Source of the DNA: Nocardioides albus
GTDB lineage: Bacteria > Actinomycetota > Actinomycetes > Propionibacteriales > Nocardioidaceae
Reading direction: 5' to 3'
DNA: 64,000 nt
NCBI RefSeq assembly: GCF_014648255.1
Contig: NZ_BMQT01000007.1
Location: forward strand, 151,706 to 215,705
Shown here: piece after piece, positions 57,385-64,000 of the stretch
How the letters are laid out: each line of letters begins with the position of its first letter
Numbering within the stretch: position 1 is the first letter of the stretch
Position numbers and translations under genes: made by a program
The notes under the pieces: model-generated
What the model was told of the DNA's origin: nothing
Seen by the model: the letters and a program-made list of their open reading frames with translations, nothing else
Databases searched by the model: none

Positions 57385-58428
57385 GTGCCCATAACACCAG
57401 CCTCTGCCCGCCTTGCTGACATCGCGGCCCATGCGGGCGTGAGCGAGGCCACGGTCAGCCGCGTACTCAACGGCAAGCCAGGCGTCGCCGCGGCGACGCG
57501 CGAGGCGGTGCTGGCGGCGATCGACGTCCACGGGTACGAGCGCCCCGTCAAGCTGCGCCAGCGCAGCGAGGGCCTCGTCGGGCTCATCACGCCCGAGCTC
57601 GACAACCCGATCTTCCCGGCGCTCGCGCAGGTCATCGCCCAGGGGCTGACCCGGCAGGGCTACACCCCGGTGCTCGCGACGCAGACTCCTGGCGGCTCGA
57701 CCGAGGACGAGCTCACCGAGATGCTCGTCGACCGCGGCGTCACCGGGATCATCTTCGTCTCCGGTCTGCACGCGGACACCACCGCCGACATGACCCGCTA
57801 CGACAAGCTGCGGGCCCAAGGGGTCCCCTACGTCCTCCTCGACGGGTACACCCCCGACATCAAGGCGCCGTTCATCTCTCCCGACGATCGCGAGGCGATG
57901 CAGCTGGCCGTCACCCACCTCGCCACGCTCGGCCACTCCAAGATCGGGCTCGCCGTCGGACCGCGCCGCTTCGTCCCGGTCCAGCGCAAGATCGAGGGCT
58001 TCGTCGCGACCATGGCCGACCGCTTCGGCCTGAGCCCGGAGGTGATCGAGAAGGACCACATCCGCGACTCGCTGTTCACCCTCGAAGGTGGCCAGGCCGC
58101 GGCCTCCGAGCTCATGGACGACGGCTTCACCGCGATCGTCTGCGCCAGCGACATGATGGCGCTGGGCGCCATCCGTGCCGCCCGCTCGCGCGGTCTGCGG
58201 GTCCCCGAGGACGTCTCCGTCGTCGGCTACGACGACTCCCAGCTGATCGCCTTCACCGACCCGCCGCTGACCACCGTCCGCAAACCCGTCCACGCGATGG
58301 GACAGGCCGCAGTCCGAGCCATCCTCGACGAGATCGCCGGCACCGGTACGCCCCATTCGGAGTTCGTCTTCCACCCCGAGCTGGTGGTGAGGGGTTCCAC
58401 GGCCTCCGGCCCCCGCGTCACCCCCTGA
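57385..58428 (+). CDS. LacI-family repressor of the sugar operon
   Basis: 347 residues. N-terminal HTH 'RLADIAAHAGVSEATVSRVL' and hinge 'NGKPGVAAATREAVLAAI'; the remainder is a periplasmic-binding-like sugar domain ('VGLITPELDNPIFPALA', 'VVGYDDSQLIAFTDPPLTTV'). It is divergent from the operon and the operator lies between, so it most likely represses uptake without the sugar. GTG 57385 is preferred because CATGAT ends 6 nt before it; a GTG at 57379 is also possible. Confidence 0.92.
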   Translation: MPITPASARLADIAAHAGVSEATVSRVLNGKPGVAAATREAVLAAIDVHGYERPVKLRQRSEGLVGLITPELDNPIFPALAQVIAQGLTRQGYTPVLATQTPGGSTEDELTEMLVDRGVTGIIFVSGLHADTTADMTRYDKLRAQGVPYVLLDGYTPDIKAPFISPDDREAMQLAVTHLATLGHSKIGLAVGPRRFVPVQRKIEGFVATMADRFGLSPEVIEKDHIRDSLFTLEGGQAAASELMDDGFTAIVCASDMMALGAIRAARSRGLRVPEDVSVVGYDDSQLIAFTDPPLTTVRKPVHAMGQAAVRAILDEIAGTGTPHSEFVFHPELVVRGSTASGPRVTP

Positions 58429-58438
58429 CCCACACTCC

Positions 58439-58522
58439 GCCGAAAGGTCAGAATCTGACGCCGAAGAGTCAGTTTCTGACGGCGAAGGGTCGATTTCTGG
58501 TGCCGAGAAGTCGGTTTCCGAC
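58439..58522 (+). repeat. 21-bp repeat array F (left of the DUF559 gene)
   Basis: Four direct units with core GCCGAAGAGTCAGTTTCTG. They follow the LacI stop by 10 bp. The matching inverted units are not here but on the far side of the DUF559 gene (array G). Confidence 0.9.
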
Positions 58523-58559
58523 AGGCGGTCGCGAGCGGTCTGGACCAGAAGGTGGTGAG

Positions 58560-59480
58560 TCACCAACGACGGTTGGTCAGCGCCGGCCTGAGTGCGGCGC
58601 GGACCTCGCGCAGCCATGCGTCGAGCCGGTCGCTCGTGAAGTCGCCGCGGCGTACGACGATCACTGTCCACCCATGGTCGCGCAGCCAGCGGCGCCGCTC
58701 CGCGTCGTGCCTGCGTTGGTCGGTGGTGAGCTCGTGTGCGTCGACGCCGTCGTACTCGACGCACACGCGGGCGTGTTCGTAAGCGAAGTCGAGCCGGTAG
58801 GTCGGGACCTCGTCGATCTCGATCCAGAACTGGGGTTCAGGCAGCGGCAACCCCGCATCGTGGATCGCGAGGAGCGTCCACGCCTCCCGGGCGGACTCGA
58901 GTCGCGGATCGACCAACGGCGCCAGCGCCTTGAGCTGTCGGACGCCTCGCCGCCCACGGTAGCGCGGCAGCATCAGCGTGAAGTCTGCTGGCGCCAGGCC
59001 GTGCTCCCGAGCGAGTGCGCACATCGCTGCGTACGCCTCCCGGCGACGAAGGTTGCATCCGAGGTCGCAGGCCGTCCGGATCGGCGTCGTGACCGTGACG
59101 CTGCCTATTTTGATGATGTCGGTCGAGATCAGGTCCCGGGTGTGACCGTCGATTCCCGTACGTCTCGACCGGGTGTGCCCGCGCAGCGCACAGGTCTCCA
59201 GATCGACGTCGAGATCGAGCTCTGCGTAGGTGAGGGCGTTGACCCCGTGGATGAGGGCGGCGGTGCGGTCGATGACGACGTGGTGTGGAGCGACGACGCG
59301 TGCGACCGCGGCCGCACGCGTCTGCGGGGTGTCAGGTGTGCTCGCCGGGGCGAACGCGCCCCGCACAACTCGGCGCACGACGCCGTCGTCGATCATGCGG
59401 TAGACGTCGTCAGCGCTGATGCCGAGCTCAGCGGCGTCAGCGAGACTGAACGGGCCGGGGGGAATCGTGAGAGTGGTCAT
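58560..59480 (-). CDS. AbiEi-like winged helix plus DUF559 nuclease-fold protein
   Basis: 306 residues. N-terminal 'FSLADAAELGISADDVYRM' is a winged-helix domain like that of AbiEi-type antitoxins. The C-terminal domain has the DUF559/Vsr-like pattern 'YRLDFAYEHARVCVEYDG', 'WLRDHGWTVIVVRRGDF', a restriction-endonuclease fold with conserved Asp and Glu. No AbiEii-type toxin gene is next to it, so calling it an antitoxin is not justified. It is enclosed by arrays F and G of inverted orientation. ATG 59480 has GAGG upstream. Confidence 0.75.
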   Translation of the reverse strand: MTTLTIPPGPFSLADAAELGISADDVYRMIDDGVVRRVVRGAFAPASTPDTPQTRAAAVARVVAPHHVVIDRTAALIHGVNALTYAELDLDVDLETCALRGHTRSRRTGIDGHTRDLISTDIIKIGSVTVTTPIRTACDLGCNLRRREAYAAMCALAREHGLAPADFTLMLPRYRGRRGVRQLKALAPLVDPRLESAREAWTLLAIHDAGLPLPEPQFWIEIDEVPTYRLDFAYEHARVCVEYDGVDAHELTTDQRRHDAERRRWLRDHGWTVIVVRRGDFTSDRLDAWLREVRAALRPALTNRRW

Positions 59481-59604
59481 GACACCAGCCTCGGGACGAG
59501 AGCCGACAGTCTCGAGCGTGAAGTCGGCGGTTGGGGATAACTGCATCCCGAATGACTCCTGTGGACAGGAATTGGCCCAGGCACGGTCCGCCATGCCATC
59601 CAGG

Positions 59605-59688
59605 CCCGAGAATCGACTTCTCGCGGTCGAGAACTGACTCTTCGGCCTCAGAAACTGACGTTTCGGCGTCAGGAAGTGACCGCTCGGG
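59605..59688 (-). repeat. 21-bp repeat array G (right of the DUF559 gene)
   Basis: Four units in inverted orientation relative to array F, core AACTGACTCTTCGGC. It ends 32 bp before the start of the RNase H gene. The 124 bp between the DUF559 start and this array hold no other gene. Confidence 0.9.
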
Positions 59689-59720
59689 GAGTGGGGGTGG
59701 GCGGCTGGCAGGATGGGCGC

Positions 59721-60692
59721 GTGACGATTGTGGCTGCTGCTGATGGGTCGGCGCTCGGCAACCCCGGGCCTGCGGGGTGGGGTTGGTATGTGGACGAGTC
59801 CACCTGGGCATGCGGCGGGTGGCCGCACGGGACCAACAACCAGGGCGAGCTGACCGCGGTGCTCGACCTGCTGCGGCAGACGGCGCACACCGGCGAGCCG
59901 CTGCTGATCTACTGCGACTCGAAGTACGTCATCAACTCGGTCACCAAGTGGATGGCGGGCTGGAAGCGCAAGGGCTGGAAGAAGGCCGACGGCAAGCCCG
60001 TCCTCAACGTCGAGATCATGAAGGACCTCGACGCGGCGATGCAGGGCCGCGACGTCCGGTTCGAGTGGATCAAGGGCCACTCCGGGCACCCGCTCAACGA
60101 GGCCGCCGACAGGCTCGCCAACGGTGCCGCGCTGGCCTATCAGCAGGGCCGTACGCCGAACCCCGGACCGGGCTACGCGGGAGCCGTCGAGCCGCCGGCC
60201 GTCGCCCCGCAGGTCGCGCGACCCGAGCCCGAGCCGGACGACCTGCTCGGTCTGCTGAGCGCGGAGCCGGCCGTGGCCGAGAGGCACGCGGCGTACTCCT
60301 TCTCCGCCGACCAGAGCCGGATCGACCCCGACTGGGTGCACCGGATGATCGCGCAGTCCTACTGGGCCGGCGACCGCACACGGGAGGTGCAGGACGCGGC
60401 CAACAAGGGGTCGCGCTGCTACGGCGCCTACGACGCGGCGGGCAATCAGGTCGCCTTCGCTCGCGTGGTCAGCGACTTCGCCGCCTTCGCCTGGTTGTGC
60501 GACGTGATCGTCGACCCGGGCGTACGCGGCCAGGGGATTGGCAAGCTGCTGCTCGAGGGCATCCTCGCCGACCTCGAGCCCTACCGCATCCGCCGCACCC
60601 TGCTCGCCACCGAGGACGCCCACGAGCTCTATGCGAAGTACGGCTGGGAGCCGCTGCCCGCGCCCGAGCGCTGGATGATCAGGCAGGGCTGA
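59721..60692 (+). CDS. RNase HI fused to a GNAT acetyltransferase
   Basis: 323 residues. The N-terminal domain (1-145) is RNase HI with all four active-site acids: Asp8 ('AADGSALGNPGPAG'), Glu43 ('NQGELTA'), Asp66 ('YCDSKY') and Asp130 ('EAADRLA'). A Pro/Ala-rich linker (about 146-180) leads to a GNAT domain (185-323) with motif A 'DPGVRGQGIGKLLLEGIL' and 'LYAKYGWEPL'. RNase HI removes RNA in RNA-DNA hybrids; what the acetyltransferase modifies is unknown. The fusion is continuous with no stop or frameshift. GTG 59721 is the first start that fits the RNase H N-terminus. Confidence 0.9.
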   Translation: MTIVAAADGSALGNPGPAGWGWYVDESTWACGGWPHGTNNQGELTAVLDLLRQTAHTGEPLLIYCDSKYVINSVTKWMAGWKRKGWKKADGKPVLNVEIMKDLDAAMQGRDVRFEWIKGHSGHPLNEAADRLANGAALAYQQGRTPNPGPGYAGAVEPPAVAPQVARPEPEPDDLLGLLSAEPAVAERHAAYSFSADQSRIDPDWVHRMIAQSYWAGDRTREVQDAANKGSRCYGAYDAAGNQVAFARVVSDFAAFAWLCDVIVDPGVRGQGIGKLLLEGILADLEPYRIRRTLLATEDAHELYAKYGWEPLPAPERWMIRQG

Positions 60693-61374
60693 GCCCAGCG
60701 TCGTCCTCGTCGGCCACGGCCTCGGTGGAGCGTCGACGCCCGGCCGCGACGACACCCCAGGCGACCAGGGTGAACGCGGCAGCGATGCCGATGACGTACG
60801 CGACGACGACGGTGTAGCCGCCCTGCAGGTGGTGGTTGAGGAACGGGTAGGGATACCACCACGGGTCGCCGGTGCGGGGACTGACGACGTGCTCGCCACG
60901 GATCAGGGTGTAGGCCGCCCACACGATCGGGAAGGCGATGATGGCGCCGACCGCGCGCCACTGCAGCCGGCGACGTGGTGGAGCGACGAAGAGGTCGACG
61001 ACGAGGAACAGCGGGCCGATGAGGTGCAGGACCTCGTTGGCCCACGGGTACGCCGCTGGGACGAGGCCGCGCAGCAGCAGGTTGTAGACCAGGCCGGTGA
61101 TGGCCATGAACGTCGTCGCCGCCGCCATCAGCACGGCGACCCAGAGGGGCTCCTCGGTGCGTCGGGTCAGCGCCCAGAGACCGGCGCACACCAGTGCCGC
61201 CGCCGCGAAGAGGTTCGACTCGATCGTGAAATAGCTGAAGTAGTTCACCACCACCGTGGCCGTGCTGGAACCTTCGGCGGGCGTGGTGCTCAGCGCTCCA
61301 CGGAACTCTGCCGTCATCGCGGCGAGGATCAGCACGGCCATCGCGAGTCGAAGGATCGACCAGGTCCGTGTCAC
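60679..61374 (-). CDS. Pr6Pr-family membrane protein
   Basis: 231 residues with six membrane helices, matching the Pr6Pr (FAR-17a/AIG1-like) family: 'VVNYFSYFTIESNLFAAAAL', 'TFMAITGLVYNLLLRGLVP' and 'WWYPYPFLNHHLQGGY'. Function unknown. The 3' end overlaps the RNase H-GNAT gene by 14 bp (convergent). It starts 4 bp after the ABC-F stop, so it is likely in the same transcript as ABC-F. Confidence 0.85.
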   Translation of the reverse strand: MTRTWSILRLAMAVLILAAMTAEFRGALSTTPAEGSSTATVVVNYFSYFTIESNLFAAAALVCAGLWALTRRTEEPLWVAVLMAAATTFMAITGLVYNLLLRGLVPAAYPWANEVLHLIGPLFLVVDLFVAPPRRRLQWRAVGAIIAFPIVWAAYTLIRGEHVVSPRTGDPWWYPYPFLNHHLQGGYTVVVAYVIGIAAAFTLVAWGVVAAGRRRSTEAVADEDDAGLSPA

Positions 61375-61378
61375 GAGA

Positions 61379-62980
61379 TCACCGTAGCCGTCGGGACGCG
61401 CTGAGACGGCCGTTCTCGAGGTGAACGTACGTGTCGATGCTCAACCGGTCGAGAAACGCGTCGTCATGGCTGATCACGATGAGAGCGCCGCGGTAGGCGC
61501 CGAGTGCGGCGACGACCTGCTCGACGGTGGCGATGTCGAGGTTGTTGGTTGGCTCGTCGAGGACGAGCAGCTGAATGGGCGGATCCAGCAGGAGGACGGT
61601 GGCCAGGGCGACCCGGAAACGCTCTCCGCCGGAGACGTCACCGATCCGCCGGTGCACGACGTCGCCGCGGAATCCGAACCCGGCCAGCGTCGCGCGGACC
61701 TCCTCGGGATCGGCTTCGGGCTGAGCGCTGCGTACGGTCTCCAGGATCGTGGCGGCGTCGTCGAGATGGTCCAGCCGCTGTGGGAGGTGGCCGATCCGGG
61801 TGATGAGGACGGTGCCGTACGGCTCCTGGCGGGCGGCCCGAGGACCGACCAGCGTCTCCACGAGCTGGGTCTTGCCGGCGCCGTTGCGTCCGGTGAGGGC
61901 GAGCCGTTCGGGGCCTTGGACGACGATGGTGCTTCCGCTGCTGTGCAGCTCGGCGACCCGTCGGCCGGTGGGCAGCTCTGGAGCGGGCAGATCGATCTTG
62001 ACCTGGGGATCACGGCGCACGCGCTCGGCGGTCCGGTCGCGAAGCTCGCGCGCCCGGTCGACCTTCTCGTCGAGCTCGCCTCGGAGCTTGCCGGCCGAGA
62101 CCTCGGCCTCGCCGGCCCGAAGCTTCATGATGGTCTTCGGACGGCGCTTGTTCTCGTAGTCGGTGCGGGCATAACGCTGCCGCCGGGCGAGCTTGGTCTG
62201 TGCCTCGACCCGCTGGCGTTTCTCCGTACGCAGCTTCTGCTCGGCCGTGCTCAGGGCCTGCTCCGCCGCGGCCTGCTCGCGTTCGACGTGCTCGCGGAAC
62301 GCGGAGTAGGGGCCGCCATAGACCGTCAGTGACCCGTCGCGCAGCTCAGCGGTCTCGTCCATCAGGTCGAGCAGCGCCAGGTCGTGGCTGGCCACCACCA
62401 GCGTGCCTCGCCAGCCCGCTACCAGGTCGTAGAGCCGGCGCCGGGCCTCGCGGTCGAGGTTGTTGGTCGGCTCGTCGAGCAGCGCGATCTCGGCGCCCGA
62501 GAGACCGATTCCGGTCAGGGCCGTCGCGACCGTCTCCCCGCCGGACAACGTCGCCACCCGGCGGTCGAGATCGAGGTCGGGCAGGCCGGCCGTCCCGAGC
62601 GCGGCCCGCGCGCGCTCCTCGACGCCCCAGTCGTCGGCGAGCGCGTCGAAATGGCGCGGATCGGCATCGCCGGACTCGATCGCCCGCAAGGCGTCCAGGC
62701 GATCACGTACGCCGAGCAGGTCGGCCACCGTGGCATCGGCCTGCAAGGTGATGTGCTGGGGCAGGTAACGCACCTGACCCCTGACCGAGACCGACCCTGC
62801 TGCGGGGGTGAGCTCGCCGGCCACGACCCTGAGCAGGGTCGACTTGCCGGCGCCGTTGGTGCCGACCAGACCAGTGCGCCCGGGGTTGAAGGCCGCGTCG
62901 AGGCCGCTCAGCGCGACGGCGCCGTCGGGCCAGAGAAGGGTGATGCCGTCGAGGACGACGGCCGGGTGCTGCGTACTCAT
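61379..62980 (-). CDS. ABC-F protein, probable antibiotic resistance/ribosome protection type
   Basis: 533 residues, two ABC domains. Walker A 'GTNGAGKST' and 'GRNGAGKTQ', signatures 'LSGGETVATALTG' and 'VSGGERFRVALAT', Walker B 'IALLDEPTNNLD' and 'LLVLDEPTNNLD'. The linker (about 240-320) is long and basic ('TEKRQRVEAQTKLARRQRY'). The missing second Walker A Thr/Ser ('GKTQ') and the leader ORF before it make a ribosome-protection factor more likely than housekeeping. ATG 62980 with AGGAG 4-5 nt upstream. Compare the different ABC-F at 9292. Confidence 0.85.
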   Translation of the reverse strand: MSTQHPAVVLDGITLLWPDGAVALSGLDAAFNPGRTGLVGTNGAGKSTLLRVVAGELTPAAGSVSVRGQVRYLPQHITLQADATVADLLGVRDRLDALRAIESGDADPRHFDALADDWGVEERARAALGTAGLPDLDLDRRVATLSGGETVATALTGIGLSGAEIALLDEPTNNLDREARRRLYDLVAGWRGTLVVASHDLALLDLMDETAELRDGSLTVYGGPYSAFREHVEREQAAAEQALSTAEQKLRTEKRQRVEAQTKLARRQRYARTDYENKRRPKTIMKLRAGEAEVSAGKLRGELDEKVDRARELRDRTAERVRRDPQVKIDLPAPELPTGRRVAELHSSGSTIVVQGPERLALTGRNGAGKTQLVETLVGPRAARQEPYGTVLITRIGHLPQRLDHLDDAATILETVRSAQPEADPEEVRATLAGFGFRGDVVHRRIGDVSGGERFRVALATVLLLDPPIQLLVLDEPTNNLDIATVEQVVAALGAYRGALIVISHDDAFLDRLSIDTYVHLENGRLSASRRLR

Positions 62981-62994
62981 AGAGCTCCTGGATG

Positions 62995-63013
62995 TGTCAG
63001 CGGGACGCTGACA
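62995..63013 (-). other. Hairpin in the ABC-F leader
   Basis: 8-bp stem TGTCAGCG/CGCTGACA with loop TCC (minus strand). It lies between the leader ORF stop and the ABC-F ribosome site, so it can respond to ribosomes on the leader ORF. It has no T-tract. Confidence 0.55.
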
Positions 63014-63037
63014 TCGGAGCCCGGAGGATCGACGAGG

Positions 63038-63076
63038 TCAGCGCACGAGGGCGGTGAGCGGCTCGCGGATCAGCAC
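63038..63076 (-). CDS. 12-codon leader ORF upstream of the ABC-F gene
   Basis: GTG start, peptide MLIREPLTALVR, stop TGA at 63038. A good ribosome site, AGAAGGAA, precedes the start by about 7 nt. Resistance genes that protect ribosomes are often switched on when a drug stalls a ribosome on such a peptide. The stop is 24 bp upstream of the hairpin. I infer regulation by stalling; no stalling motif can be proven by eye. Confidence 0.6.
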   Translation of the reverse strand: MLIREPLTALVR

Positions 63077-63130
63077 GATGAGTTCCTTCTGGTCGGTGAT
63101 GGTGCGTGATCAGTCTCCGGTACGCCTCGC

Positions 63131-63168
63131 GGTGGTCGCAACGGGTTATCCATCCCGTTGCGACCACC
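63131..63168. terminator. Terminator after the patatin gene
   Basis: GGTGGTCGCAACGGG and its complement, a perfect 15-bp stem with an 8-nt loop. It is 11 bp beyond the patatin stop and upstream of the ABC-F leader. No T-tract. Confidence 0.8.
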
Positions 63169-63179
63169 TGTGCCCGGCG

Positions 63180-64000
63180 TCAGGTCCAGAGGTCGACGAG
63201 CTGCTGAGCGAGTCGGCGGCCTTGGTCGTGGCCCGCTCTCGCCGCCGGTGCGCGGGTCGCGAAGCTCATCATGTTGTCGCCGAACGCCGCGAGCGAGGCG
63301 GCGTCCGGAAGGACCGTCTCGACCCTGCTGCCGCCTGCCCGCAGCTCGTCGACCTGGGTGGCGAGATCGCTGCGCCACGCTGCCGGATGCCGAGTCCTGC
63401 CGCCGAGCGGCGAGAGCACGAGCACGCGTTCACAGCCACCGGCAAGGTCGGCGTTCTCGCTGGATCGCCGGTAGCCGCCGTCGATGTAATTGCGCGACCC
63501 GATCCGGTACGCAGGTCCGCCCGCGCAGCTGGCCGCGACCGCGTCGACCAGGTCGATGCCGCTGTCGCGGTCGAACACGACCGGGTCTCCGGTGTCGGCG
63601 TCGACCGCAGCGAGGTGCACCGCGTGCGCCGGCCACTGAGGACTGGGCAGCCGGGCGGCGACCGTCTCGCGCCAGCGCACGCGTGCGGACTCGCCCGCCT
63701 CGGTGGCCAGGTCGACCGCGTTCGCGCCGGCACGGCGGCGCATGTCCGCCAGGTCTGCGGAGGCGGCGATGATGGCGTTGGTCCGCTCCAGATGGTCCAT
63801 CCACGTCGCCCTTCCGGCTCCAGGAGGCGGGCCCGGGTGGGGGTGACTCGGCGGCGGTGGTGTGTCCAGGGTGCCGGCGAGCAGGTCGCCGGGACTCGCA
63901 CCGGCGATCTGCGCCGCAGCGGTCGCTCCGGCGGAGGTGCCGATGACCAGGTCGGCCTCGGTCACCGCCATTCCGCCCTCGCTCAGTCCGGCGATCACGC
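63180..64000 (-). CDS. Patatin-like phospholipase (N-terminus outside the window)
   Basis: 273 codons visible; the gene continues to the right. The catalytic Ser is in 'IGTSAGATAAAQIAG' (GxSxG) and the catalytic Asp in 'NYIDGGYRRSS' (DGG). The oxyanion motif GGGxxG, expected just before, is cut off by the window end. Patatin enzymes release fatty acids from phospholipids or other lipids. The middle contains a Pro-rich insert around 45-65 ('PPPPSHPHPGPPPGAG'). A true start cannot be given here. Confidence 0.85.
   Translation of the reverse strand, partial: VIAGLSEGGMAVTEADLVIGTSAGATAAAQIAGASPGDLLAGTLDTPPPPSHPHPGPPPGAGRATWMDHLERTNAIIAASADLADMRRRAGANAVDLATEAGESARVRWRETVAARLPSPQWPAHAVHLAAVDADTGDPVVFDRDSGIDLVDAVAASCAGGPAYRIGSRNYIDGGYRRSSENADLAGGCERVLVLSPLGGRTRHPAAWRSDLATQVDELRAGGSRVETVLPDAASLAAFGDNMMSFATRAPAARAGHDQGRRLAQQLVDLWT

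Noticed and set aside
58560..59480. Type IV toxin-antitoxin system (AbiEi antitoxin)
   Set aside because: Only the N-terminal winged helix resembles AbiEi. No AbiEii nucleotidyltransferase gene is adjacent, and the C-terminus is a nuclease fold.
59530..59575. DnaA-box-like strings (TTATCCCCA, CTGTCCACA on the minus strand) as a replication origin
   Set aside because: Two imperfect boxes only, no AT-rich stretch and no dnaA, dnaN or gyrase genes nearby.

Overview
The window is GC-rich chromosomal DNA from an actinomycete. The signs are GTG starts, a WhiB regulator, a complete conservon (cvnABCDE), a mycothiol-dependent isomerase-type protein, an actinobacterial Vms1-like release factor, a DUF3099 protein and an actinobacterial fabG-fabI pair. 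Gene content and the many GTACG pentamers make me think of Nocardioides or a relative, but that is an impression from composition and synteny, not a proof. I support about 60 protein genes, two short leader ORFs and no rRNA or tRNA genes. Both ends are cut: sufC on the left, a patatin-like gene on the right.

Layout. 1-2.5 kb: end of a suf iron-sulfur operon (sufC, sufS, sufU and a sufT with a long His-rich tail). 2.5-3.2 kb: a WhiB-family gene behind a 28-codon leader ORF and a 12-bp attenuator-like hairpin. 3.2-9.2 kb: small metabolic and regulatory genes, including acVLRF1, then a zinc peptidase. 9.3-10.9 kb: a housekeeping-type ABC-F protein. 10.9-14.9 kb: the conservon (histidine kinase-like CvnA, roadblock CvnB, DUF742 CvnC, GTPase CvnD, P450 CvnE). 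15-18.9 kb: ABC exporter, SURF1, moaA. 19-25 kb: nucleoside hydrolase, DUF3099, fabG-fabI, sixA, serB. 25-31 kb: ABC ATPase, NfeD, SPFH protein, TSUP permease, nitroreductase, BCCT transporter. 31-39.2 kb: an accessory cluster of five stand-alone condensation-like acyltransferases, two with an alpha/beta hydrolase on one strand and three on the other, around a 330-bp control region. 39-47 kb: VOC protein, ABC-2 exporter, flavin monooxygenase/reductase pair, an aberrant response regulator, a PEBP protein and a siroheme synthase-like protein. 47-51.4 kb: a giant secreted subtilase. 51.5-52.4 kb: an RNA methyltransferase. 52.4-58.4 kb: an alpha-glucoside uptake operon with its LacI regulator. 58.4-64 kb: a DUF559 protein, an RNase H-GNAT fusion, a Pr6Pr membrane protein, a resistance-type ABC-F with a leader peptide, and a patatin.

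Three things stand out. First, a family of 21-bp repeats occurs at seven places. Complete arrays are built as direct units, a centre, then inverted units. They usually lie between convergent genes, but one is read in frame inside cvnA and one pair flanks the DUF559 gene. Second, the five acyltransferases keep the catalytic HxxxD motif yet have no NRPS or PKS partner in view. Third, two leader-ORF systems (a WhiB7-like gene and a resistance-type ABC-F gene) look like ribosome-sensing antibiotic-response leaders, and acVLRF1 may act in the same area of translation stress. At least fifteen genes have a TANNNT -10 box about 6-10 nt before the start codon, so leaderless transcription seems common here.
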